Shown here one piece after another: positions 25,001 to 37,000 of a stretch of DNA of 64,000 nt. Source of the stretch: Xenopus tropicalis. Its lineage: Eukaryota; Chordata; Amphibia; Anura; Pipidae. A model generated the notes under the pieces. It saw only the letters and a list, made by a program, of their open reading frames with translations. It was not told where the DNA came from and made no database searches. The stretch is from assembly GCF_000004195.4 (NCBI RefSeq), contig NC_030681.2, positions 23,886,482-23,950,481 of the forward strand, in the 5' to 3' direction. The first letter of the stretch is position 1, and the number at the start of each line of letters is the position of its first letter. The translations under genes and the position numbers were made by a program.

Positions 25001-28000
25001 AATAATAGGGTCAGAATAGAAAAAATATTTTAAGAGAATATCATATTAGAGTTTCACTTTGGGGTTGCAATTTGTTAGGCACCGCCTACTTGGCCAGAGA
25101 TGAAGGCACCAGCCTTCTTCCTGGTCTGAACCCAGAACCATTGCGTCAGGCAATGTGTTTAAAAGGGCTCAGTTTTTATCGGAGCCATGAAATTAATTTT
25201 AAAATCTTTTTTTCTGACTTAACCAGGAGGAAGACCTGATAGTGCAGGAGAGCGCAGACATCAGCCCCTGCCACTATCGGGAATCTGTGGATAAGAGTGG
25301 AGTCACTCAGCTCAACATCAGCGAGGTATGGGCCAAATATTTTATAGGGGTCCCAATGTGTTTAAAAGGGCTCAGTTTGTACTGGAGCTACAGGGGTCAT
25401 GAATAATATCTTTAAATAATAATAATAATAATATTATTTACCCAACAGTGAAAATTATTTACTAACATAGTTTGGTGTGGGCAACTGCATTTATGCAAGT
25501 TAGCCTCAGTTAACCAATCAGCATCTGTTTCTTATCGGTCTTCTAGCATGTATAAATTAGAAAATAAAAAAATTTGATTCGTTGCTACGATTACATACAT
25601 TCATACAATTTAACTCATAGGATCCTGCCACACGTGCCAGATACTCGGCCTTTGGATAAACACAGGCTGACAATCCGACCCTATGTTCCTAAATGCTTGT
25701 TGATGTGCCACTGCATCCGGCATTTACCCTATATAAGTAAATAAGTACCACTGTGTTGGGCAAATAAAAATCACCTTCTATTTTATTCAAGACTGTATAT
25801 CAGCTTCTATAAAACAGAAATATTACAATGTGCAATAACTTTTTCTTACCTTTTTTCAATCAGAAGACTCCAGCATACCCTGATAACAACATCTGTCAGG
25901 TAAGAAAAATAATAGGGTCACAATATAAAAAGATATATTAAGAGAATATCCAATCTAGATTCACTTTGGGGATGGTAATTTGTTAGGCACCGCCTACTTA
26001 GCCAGAAATTAAAATTAATGCCACATAGGGGACTGATCTTGACCTTCAGAAAAACACAGGTCAAGAATCAGCCCCTACACTGGCATCAGCCTTCTTCCTG
26101 GTCTGAACCCAGAACCATTGCGTCAGGCAATGTGTTTAAAAGGGCTCAGTTTTTATTGGAGCCATGAAAATATTTTTAAAATGTTTTTTTCTCTCTTAAC
26201 CAGGAGGAAGACCTGATAGTGCAGGAGAGCACAGAAATCAGCCCCTGCCACTACCAGGACTCTTCAGATGAGAGTGGAGTCCCTCACCTTAACATCTGTG
26301 AGGTATGGGCCAAATATTTTGCAGGGATCCAAATGTGTTAAAAAGGGCTCGGTTTTTATTGGAGCTACGGGGTTATGAATAATATCTGTAAAGAATAATA
26401 ATAATAATATTTACCCAACAGTTAAAATGATTTACTAACATAGTTTGGTGTGGGCAACTGCATTTGAGCAAGTTAGCCTCAGTTAACCAGTCAGCATCTG
26501 TTTCATACCGGTCTTCTAGCGTGTATAAATTAGAAAATAAAAAAAATATGATTGGTTGCTATAATTACATACACTCATACAATTTAACTCATAGGATCCT
26601 GCCACACGTGCTAGATACTCGGCCTTTGGATGAACACAGGCTGACAATCCGACCCTATGTTCCTAAATGCTTGTTGATGTGCAATTGCATCCGGCATTTA
26701 CCCTATATAAGTAAATAAGTACCACTGTGTTGGGCAAATAAAAATCACCCTCTTTTTTATGCAAGACTGTATATCAGCTTCTATAAAACAGAAATATTAC
26801 AATGTGCAATAACATTTTCTTACCTTTTTTTTTTCAATCAGGAGACTCCAGCATACCCTGATAACAACATCTTTCAGGTAAGAAAAAATAATAGGGTCAG
26901 AATAGAAAAAATATTTTAAGAGACTATCAAATTAGACTTTTACTTTTGGGTGGCAATTTGTTAGGCACCGCCTACTTGGCCAGAGATGAAGGCATCAGCC
27001 TTCTTCCTGGTCTGAACCCAGAACCATTGCGTCAGGCAATGTGTTTAAAAGGGCTCAGTTTTTATTGGAGCCATGAAATTATTTTTAAAATCTTTTTTTC
27101 TGACTTAACCAGGAGGAAGACCTGATAGTGCAGGCAAGCGCAGACATCAGCCCCTGCCACTATCGGGAATCTGTGGATGAGAGTGGAGTCACTCAGCTCA
27201 ACATCAGCGAGGTATGGGCCAAATATTTTATAGGGGTCCCAATGTGTTTAAAAGGGCTCAGTTTGTACTGGAGCTACAGGGGTCATGAATAACATCTTTA
27301 AATAATAATAATAATATTATTTACCCAACAGTGAAAATTATTTACTAACATAGTTTGGTGTGGGCAACTGCATTTGAGCAAGTTAGCCTCAGTTAACCAG
27401 TCAGCATCTGTTTCTTACTGGTCTTCTAGCATGTATAAAATAGAAAATAAAAAAATATGATTGGTTGCTATGATTACATACATTCATACAATTTAACTCA
27501 TAGGATCCTGCCACATGTGCCAGATACTCAGCCTTTGGATAAACACAGGCTTACAATCCGACCCTATGTTTCTAAATACTTGTTGATGTGCCACCGCATC
27601 CGGCATTTACCCTATATAAGTAAATAAGTACCACTGTGTTGGGCAAATAAAAATCACCTTCTATTTTATTCAAGACTGTATATCAGCTTCTATAAAACAC
27701 AAATATTACAATGTGCAATAACATTTTCTTACCTTTTTTTCAATCAGGAGACTCCAGCATACCCTGATAACAACATCTGTCAGGTAAGAAAAAATAATAG
27801 GGTCAGAATAGAAAAAATATTTTAAGAGAATATCATATTAGAGTTTCACTTTGGGGTTGCAATTTGTTAGGCACCGCCTACTTGGCCAGAGATGAAGGCA
27901 TCAGCCTTCTTCCTGGTCTGAACCCAGAACCATTGCGTCAGGCAATGTGTTTAAAAGGGCTCAGTTTTTATCGGAGCCATGAAATTAATTTTAAAATCTT

Positions 28001-31000
28001 TTTTTCTGACTTAACCAGGAGGAAGACCTGATAGTGCAGGCGAGCGCAGACATCAGCCCCTGCCACTATCAGGAATCTGTGGATGAGAGTGGAGTCACTC
28101 AGCTCAACATCAGCGAGGTATGGGCCAAATATTTTATAGGGGTCCCAATGTGTTTAAAAGGGCTCAGTTTGTACTTGGAGCTACAGGGGTCATGAATAAT
28201 ATCTTTAAATAATAATAATAATATTATTTACCCAACAGTGAAAATTATTTACTAACATAGTTTGGTGTGGGCAACTGCATTTATGCAAGTTAGCCTCAGT
28301 TAACCAATCAGCATCTGTTTCTTACCGGTCTTCTAGCATGTATAAATTAGAAAATAAAAAAATTTGATTCGTTGCTACGATTACATACATTCATACAATT
28401 TAACTCATAGGATCCTGCCACACGTGCCAGATACTCGTCCTTTGGATAAACACAGGCTGACAATCCGACCCTATGTTCCTAAATGCTTGTTGATGTGCCA
28501 CTGCATCCGGCATTTACCCTATATAAGTAAATAAGTACCACTGTGTTGGGCAAATAAAAATCACCTTCTATTTTATTCAAGACTGTATATCAGCTTCTAT
28601 AAAATAGAAATATTACAATGTGCAATAACTTTTTCTTACCTTTTTTCAATCAGGAGACTCCAGCATACCCTGATAACAACATCTGTCAGGTAAGAAAAAT
28701 AATAGGGTCACAATATAAAAAGATATATTAAGAGAATATCCAATCTAGATTCACTTTGGGGATGGTAATTTGTTAGGCACCGCCTACTTAGCCAGAAATT
28801 AAAATTAATGCCACATAGGGGACTGATCTTGACCTTCAGAAAAACACAGGTCAAGAATCAGCCCCTACACTGGCATCAGCCTTCTTCCTGGTCTGAACCC
28901 AGAACCATTGCGTCAGGCAATGTGTTTAAAAGGGCTCAGTTTTTATTGGAGCCATGAAAATATTTTTAAAATGTTTTTTTCTCTCTTAACCAGGAGGAAG
29001 ACCTGATAGTGCAGGAGAGCGCAGAAATCAGCCCCTGCCACTACCAGGACTCTTCAGATGAGAGTGGAGTCCCTCACCTTAACATCTGTGAGGTATGGGC
29101 CAAATATTTTGCAGGGATCCAAATGTGTTAAAAAGGGCTCGGTTTTTATTGGAGCTACGGGGTTATGAATAATATCTGTAAAGAATAATAATAATAATAT
29201 TTACCCAACAGTTAAAATGATTTACTAACATAGTTTGGTGTGGGCAACTGCATTTGAGCAAGTTAGCCTCAGTTAACCAGTCAGCATCTGTTTCATACCG
29301 GTCTTCTAGCGTGTATAAATTAGAAAATAAAAAAAATATGATTGGTTGCTATAATTACATACACTCATACAATTTAACTCATAGGATCCTGCCACACGTG
29401 CTAGATACTCGGCCTTTGGATGAACACAGGCTGACAATCCGACCCTATGTTCCTAAATGCTTGTTGATGTGCAATTGCATCCGGCATTTACCCTATATAA
29501 GTAAATAAGTACCACTGTGTTGGGCAAATAAAAATCACCCTCTTTTTTATGCAAGACTGTATATCAGCTTCTATAAAACAGAAATATTACAATGTGCAAT
29601 AACATTTTCTTACCTTTTTTTTTTCAATCAGGAGACTCCAGCATACCCTGATAACAACATCTTTCAGGTAAGAAAAAATAATAGGGTCAGAATAGAAAAA
29701 ATATTTTAAGAGACTATCAAATTAGACTTTCACTTTTGGGTGGCAATTTGTTAGGCACCGCCTACTTGGCCAGAGATGAAGGCATCAGCCTTCTTCCTGG
29801 TCTGAACCCAGAACCATTGCGTCAGGCAATGTATTTAAAAGGGCTCAGTTTTTATCGGAGCCATGAAATTAATTTTAAAATCTTTTTTTCTGACTTAACC
29901 AGGAGGAAGACCTGATAGTGCAGGAGAGCGCAGACATCAGCCCCTGCCACTACCAGGAATCTATGGATGAGAGTGGAGTCACTCAGCTTAACATCAGCGA
30001 GGTATGGGCCAAATATTTTATAGGGGTCCCAATGTGTTTAAAAGGGCTCAGTTTGTACTGGAGCTACAGGGGTCATGAATAACATCTGTAAAGAATAATA
30101 ATAATAATATTTACCCAACAGTGAAAATTAATTAATAACATAGTTTGGTGTGGGCAACTGCATTAGGGCAAGTTAGCCTCAGTTAACCAGTCAGCATCTG
30201 TTTCTTACAGGTCTTCTAGCATGTATAAATTAGATAATAAAAAATTTGATTCGTTGCTACGATTACATACATTCATACAATTTAACTCATAGGATCCTGC
30301 CACACTTGCTAGATACTCGGCCTTTGGATAAACACAGGCTGACAATCCGACCCTATGTTCCTAAATGCTTGTTGATGTGCCATTGCATCCGGCATTTACC
30401 CTATATAAGTAAATAAGTACCACTGTGTTGGGCAAATAAAAATCACCCTCTTTTTTATGCAAGACTGTATATCAGCTTCTATAAAACAGAAATATTACAA
30501 TGTGCAATAACATTTTCTTACCTTTTTTTCAATCAGGAGACTCCAGCATACCCTGATAACAACATCTGTCAGGTAAGAAAAAATAATAGGGTCAGAATAG
30601 AAAAAAATATTTTAAGAGAATATCAAATTAGAGTTTCACTTTGGGGTTGCAATTTGTTAGGCACCGCCTACTTGGCCAGAGATGAAGGCATCAGCCTTCT
30701 TCCTGGTCTGAACCCAGAACCATTGCGTCAGGCAATGTGTTTAAAAGGGCTCAGTTTTTATCGGAGCCATGAAATTAATTTTAAAACCTTTTTTTCTGAC
30801 TTAACCAGGAGGAAGACCTGATAGTGCAGGCGAGCACAGACATCAGCCCCTGCCACTATCGGGAATCTGTGGATGAGAGTGGAGTCACTCAGCTCAACAT
30901 CAGCGAGGTATGGGCCAAATATTTTATAGGGGTCCCAATGTGTTTAAAAGGGCTCAGTTTGTACTGGAGCTACAGGGTTCATGAATAATATCTTTAAATA

Positions 31001-34000
31001 ATAATAATAATATTATTTACCCAACAGTGAAAATGATTTACTAACATAGTTTGGTGTGGGCAACTGCATTTGAGCAAGTTAGCCTCAGTTAACCAATCAG
31101 CATCTGTTTCTTACCGGTCTTCTAGCATGTATAAATTAGAAAATAAAAAAATATGATTCGTTGCTACGATTACATACATTCATACAATTTAACTCATAGG
31201 ATCCTGCCACACGTGCCAGATACTCGGCCTTTGGATAAACACAGGCTGACAATCTGACCCTATGTTCCTAAATGCTTGTTGATGTGCCATTGCATCCGGC
31301 ATTTACCCTATATAAGTAAATAAGTACCACTGTGTTGGGCAAATAAAAATCACCTTCTATTTTATTCAAGACTGTATATCAGCTTCTATAAAACAGAAAT
31401 ATTACAATGTGCAATAACTTTTTCTTACCTTTTTTCAATCAGGAGACTCCAGCATACCCTGATAACAACATCTGTCAGGTAAGAAAAATAATAGGGTCAC
31501 AATATAAAAAGATATATTAAGAGAATATCCAATCTAGATTCACTTTGGGGATGGTAATTTGTTAGGCACCGCCTACTTAGCCAGAAATTAAAATTAATGC
31601 CACATAGGGGACTGATCTTGGCCTTCAGAAAAACACAGGTCAAGAATCAGCCCCTACACTGGCATCAGCCTTCTTCCTGATCTGAACCCAGAACCATTGC
31701 GTCAGGCAATGTGTTTAAAAGGGCTCAGTTTTTATTGGAGCCATGAAAATATTTTTAAAATGTTTTTTTCTCTCTTAACCAGGAGGAAGACCTGATAGTG
31801 CAGGAGAGCGCAGAAATCAGCCCCTGCCACTACCAGGACTCTTCAGATGAGAGTGGAGTCCCTCACCTTAACATCTGTGAGGTATGGGCCAAATATTTTG
31901 CAGGGATCCAAATGTGTTAAAAAGGGCTCGGTTTTTATTGGAGCTACGTGGTTATGAATAATATCTGTAAAGAATAATAATAATAATATTTACCCAACAG
32001 TTAAAATGATTTACTAACATAGTTTGGTGTGGGCAACTGCATTTGAGCAAGTTAGCCTCAGTTAACCAGTCAGCATCTGTTTCATACCGGTCTTCTAGCG
32101 TGTATAAATTAGAAAATAAAAAAAATATGATTGGTTGCTATAATTACATACACTCATACAATTTAACTCATAGGATCCTGCCACACGTGCTAGATACTCG
32201 GCCTTTGGATGAACACAGGCTGACAATCTGACCCTATGTTTCTAAATGCTTGTTGATGTGCAATTGCATCCGGCATTTACCCTATATAAGTAAATAAGTA
32301 CCACTGTGTTGGGCAAATAAAAATCACCCTCTTTTTTATGCAAGACTGTATGTCAACTTCTATAAAACAGAAATATTACAATGTGCAATAACATATTCTT
32401 ACCTTTTTTTTTTCAATCAGGAGACTCCAGCATACCCTGATAACAACATCTTTCAGGTAAGAAAAAATAATAGGGTCAGAATAGAAAAAATATTTTAAGA
32501 GAATATCAAATTAGACTTTCACTTTGGGGTGGCAATTTGTTAGGCACCGCGTACTTGGCCAGAGATGAAGGCAACAGCCTTCTTCCTGGTCTGAACCCAG
32601 AACCATTGCGTCAGGCAATGTGTTTAAAAGGGCTCAGTTTTTATTGGAGCCAACAAATTATTTTTAAAATCTTTTTTTCTGACTTAACCAGAAGGAAGAC
32701 CTGATAGTGCAGGAGAGCGCAGACATCAGCCCCTGCCACTACCAGGAATCTATGGATGAGAGTGGAGTCACTCAGCTCAACATCAGCGAGGTATGGGCCA
32801 AATATTTTATAGGGGTCCCAATGTGTTTAAAAGGGCTCAGTTTGTACTGGAGCTACAGGGGTCATGAATAACATCTGTAAAGAATAATAATAATAATATT
32901 TACCCAACAGTGAAAATTAATTAATAATATAGTTTGGTGTGGGCAACTGCATTAGGGCAAGTTAGCCTCAGTTAACCAGTCAGCATCTGTTTCTTACAGG
33001 TCTTCTACCATGTATAAATTAGAAAATAAAAAATTTGATTCGTTGCTACGATTACATACATTCATACAATTTAACTCATAGGATCCTGCCACACTTGCTA
33101 GATACTCGGCCTTTGGATAAACACAGGCTGAGAATGCAATCCTATGTTCCTAAATGCTTGTTGATGTGCCATTGCATCCGGCATTTACCCTATATAAGTA
33201 AATAAGTACCACTGTGTTGGGCAAATAAAAATCACCCTCTTTTTTATGCAAGACTGTATATCAGCTTCTATAAAACAGAAATATTACAATGTGCAATAAC
33301 ATTTTCTTACCTTTTTTTCAATCAGGAGACTCCAGCATACCCTGATAACAACATCTGTCAGGTAAGAAAAAATAATAGGGTCAGAATAGAAAAAATATTT
33401 TAAGAGACTATCATATTAGAGTTTCACTTTGGGGTGGCAATTTGTTAGGCACCGCCTACTTGGCCAGAGATGAAGGCATCAGCCCTTTTTCTGGTCTGAA
33501 CCCAGAACCATTGCGTCAGGCAATGTGTTTAAAAGGGCTCAGAAATTAAAATTAATGCCACAAAGGGGACTGATCTTGGCCTTCAGAAAAACACAGGTCA
33601 AGAATCAGCCCCTACACTGGCATCAGCCTTCTTTCTGGTCTGAACCCAGAACCATTGCATCAGGCAATGTGTTTAAAAGGGCTCAGTTTTTATTGGAGCC
33701 ATGAAATTAATTTTGAAATCTTTTTTCCTGACTTAACCAGGAGGAAGACCTGATAGTTCAGGAGAGCGCAGCCATCAGCCCCTGCCACTACCAGGAATCT
33801 ATGGATGAGAGTGGAGTCACTCAGCTCAACATCAGCGAGGTATGGGCCAAATATTTTATAGGGGTCCCAATGTGTTTAAAAGGGCTCAGTTTGTACTGGA
33901 GCTACAGGGGTCATGAATAACATCAGTAAAGAATAATAATAATAATATTTACCCAACAGTGAATATTATGTACTAACATAGTTTGGTGTGGGCAACTGCA

Positions 34001-37000
34001 TTAGAGCAAGTTAGCCTCAGTTAACCAGTCAGCATCTGTTTCTTACCGGTCTTCTAGCGTGTATAAATTAGAAAATAAAAATATATGATTGGTTGCTATG
34101 ATTACATACACTCATACAACTTAACTCATAGGCTCCTGCCATACGTGCTAGCTACTCGGCCTTTGGATAAACACAGGCTGACAATCCGACCCTATGTTCC
34201 TAAATGCTTGTTGATGTGCCACCGCATCCAGCATTTACCCTATATAAGTAAATAAGTACAACTGTGTTGGGCAAATAAAAATCACCCTATATTTTATGCA
34301 AGACTGTATATCAACTTCTATAAAACAGAAATATTACAATGTGCAATAACATTTTTTACCTTCTTTTTCAATCAGGAGACTCCCGTAATCCCTGATGGTA
34401 ACATCTGTCAGGTAAGAAAAATAATAGGGCCACAATAGAATATGATTTTTTGCTATGATTACAGACACTCATACAAATTAACTCATAAGCTACTGCCACA
34501 CGTGCTAGATACTCGGCTTTTGGATAAACACAGGCTGACAATCTGACCCTATGTTCCTAAATGCTTGTTGATGTGCCACCGCATCTGGCATTTACCCTAT
34601 ATAAGAAAATAAGTACCACTGTGTTGGGCAAATAAAAATCACCCTCTATTTTATGCAAGACTGTATATCAGCTTCTATAAAACAGAAATATTACAATGTG
34701 CAATAACATTTTCTTACCTTTTTTTCAATCAGGAGACTCCCGTAATCCCTGATAGTAACATCTGTCAGGTAAGACAAAATAATAGGGTCAGAATAGAAAA
34801 AGATATTTTAGGAGAATATCCAATCTAGAGTCACTTTGGGGTCGCAATTTGTTAGGCACCATCTACTTGGCCAGAAATTAAGACTAATGCCACACAGGGG
34901 GGCTGATCTTGGCCCTCAGAAAAACACAGGCCAAGAATCAGCCCCTACATTGGCATCAGCCTTCTTCCTTGTCTGAACCCAGAACCATTGCGTCAGGCAA
35001 TGTGTTTAAAAGGGCTCAGTTTTTATTGGAGCCATGAAATTATTTTAAAAATCTTTTTTTTCTGACTTAACCAGGAGGAAGACCTGATAGTGCAGGAGAG
35101 CGCCGACACCAGCCCCTGCCACTACCAGGTAAGCAGAAAATTATGTAAAAGAGAAACACAATTATATTAAAATATCCAACTCGGCAACATAAAATCCATT
35201 GTGACCATTTCTCTAGGAACATGTTTTAATGACACTTTTAAGCTCTCACTTAGATGTTTGAGAAACTGTATTTATATTTCCCAGGCGTCACCTAAAGAGA
35301 CTGGCACCAACACCAGCCAGGACGTTGGCTCAGTAAAGGAACTGAGCGAAGAGGATGCAAAAGACCTTAAGGAGGTTTGAGCTTCATTTTTTTTTCTATA
35401 GTTTAGGTTTGAGCTTAATTTCATATTTTTTCTCTCAATATAGCATGAAATCATTTTAAACCTATTTGGGCTCTGAGCAGGCCCCCCATCCATTCACATC
35501 ATGCAAACTCTTATGTAGGCCCCATCCCACTCTTATGTGCAGGTCAAATGCACAAGGGCTCAGTGGGGTGGGCTGGGCACCACTTTTTGCCTCCGTTACA
35601 TCCTCTCAGACCTTCTACATCTCCCATTGCCATTCTAGAACATACACACTAAAGCCAAGATCCAGGCAGGCTTCACTATACAAACTCCTGCAATCAGAGC
35701 AATGAGGGGTATAAAAGAAAGGACACTGCAAAACATAACAACCATCAAGCCCGCTCCAAAGCTCTAGCTCCCCTTATTTATGGGCACAAACATATACATT
35801 TGGGTGTTGCAGTTCTACTTTAAGATCAGTTTATATAACAACACATTTTCTTTCTCAGGAATCTGGCACTACCACCTGCCAGCCCAAGATCTCCCGAAGA
35901 AAGCGAGTGGAACCTCCGACCAACCAGGTGGGTCTCAATGAGGTTTAAACAAAAAGATCCAATTCAACCTTTTTATCGATCTATATTTAAATTGATTTCC
36001 CCTTTTCAATAATTCAAGATAATGAGCTGCTCTTATCTCAAAGCCCAGCGGTTCAGCTTGTGTGGGGATTTTTTTTTATAAAGAGGGTTCAAACTATAAG
36101 CAAAGTATAGTTAAGCACAAGGCCTGTTCCTTAAACTAAAGTTGTAAAGGGGCAAATATTTTCTATTTTAACCAAGATGTACCAGAGAAAACTGCCAGTC
36201 CATTATAAACATCCTATGTATGAGCCAAACAACTTTAACTAACATAGTGGCTCCACATAGTAAATTAATCCTTTCCTTGCTCTACAAAATATAATGTTAG
36301 CAGTTCCACAAAATGAGTTGCTCTGATTAAATCCCTTTTTTCTTCCTCAGGGGAATAACACCATCTCACTCGCTGAGAAATATCCAGTAAGTAGCTGTAA
36401 AACTGTATTTGGAGTTAAATGTTCCAGCCCCCAGTCTTCTACCCTCTGTTTCCTCTTACACCTTCTGTGCTTCTGACATGTTAGAAAGGTTAATTGTCCG
36501 ACTGCATATTAGTTTATCACATTTTCAATGTTGTTTTTCAGGAGCCCGGGAGATATTTCAAATTGGGGGAACAAATTGGAGAGGACCCCAACGGAGTGAT
36601 TTACAATGTAAGATATTTTATTATGCGTTAAAATGTGTGTGTGTGCTTTTGGGTTATTATTATGTAATTATTATTATTATTATTATTATGTAATTCTGTC
36701 CATTGGTTGTGCCCTTTATATTTATTTGCTTTCCTATACTGTTTTGTTAGCAATGATCGCTGAGTTTCTTTTCCTACTTTTGTTACAGGGATGGCACCGA
36801 AGCAGACGAATGGAGGTGGCCATTGTAATCATACAAGATCAAGAGGTAATGTGTCTTCATGATTACTGATTACTGTTATTAGATACTAATTAGCCTTTTG
36901 TTATACCTACATTATGGTTATCGGTAGAAAGAGAACTTGTTAACCAAATACAGTCAGTGAAATACCCTGGTCCCTAATAACTATGTTACTGTAAAATAAC

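Larger units (their letters stand above)
22170..35128 (+). repeat. Coding exon array: 15 S exons (36 nt) and 14 L exons (99 nt) in higher-order repeats
   Basis: S exons encode ETPAYPDNN then ICQ or IFQ. L exons begin EEDLIVQ, contain SPCHY and end LNISE or LNICE. Every S exon is flanked by ...caatcag and gtaag, and every L exon by ...cttaaccag and gtatgg. All are phase 0 and of constant length. S starts: 22170, 23075, 24057, 24956, 25864, 26842, 27748, 28654, 29632, 30537, 31443, 32421, 33326, 34376, 34733. L starts: 22441, 23415, 24328, 25227, 26204, 27113, 28019, 28994, 29903, 30809, 31783, 32692, 33741, 35075. The spacing pattern of about 905, 980 and 900 bp repeats every three pairs, giving a higher-order period of 2786-2792 bp. 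Introns are copied with the exons. The repeated protein segment is acidic, low in hydrophobic residues and probably disordered. Its function is unknown. Confidence 0.9.

Noticed and set aside
23669..32231. Recurring 62-86-codon frame ([14 protein letters not shown]...) in the exon array
   Set aside because: It lies in the intron after the type B L exon, is broken in the type A and C units, lacks splice signals, and recurs only because the introns are copied with the array.
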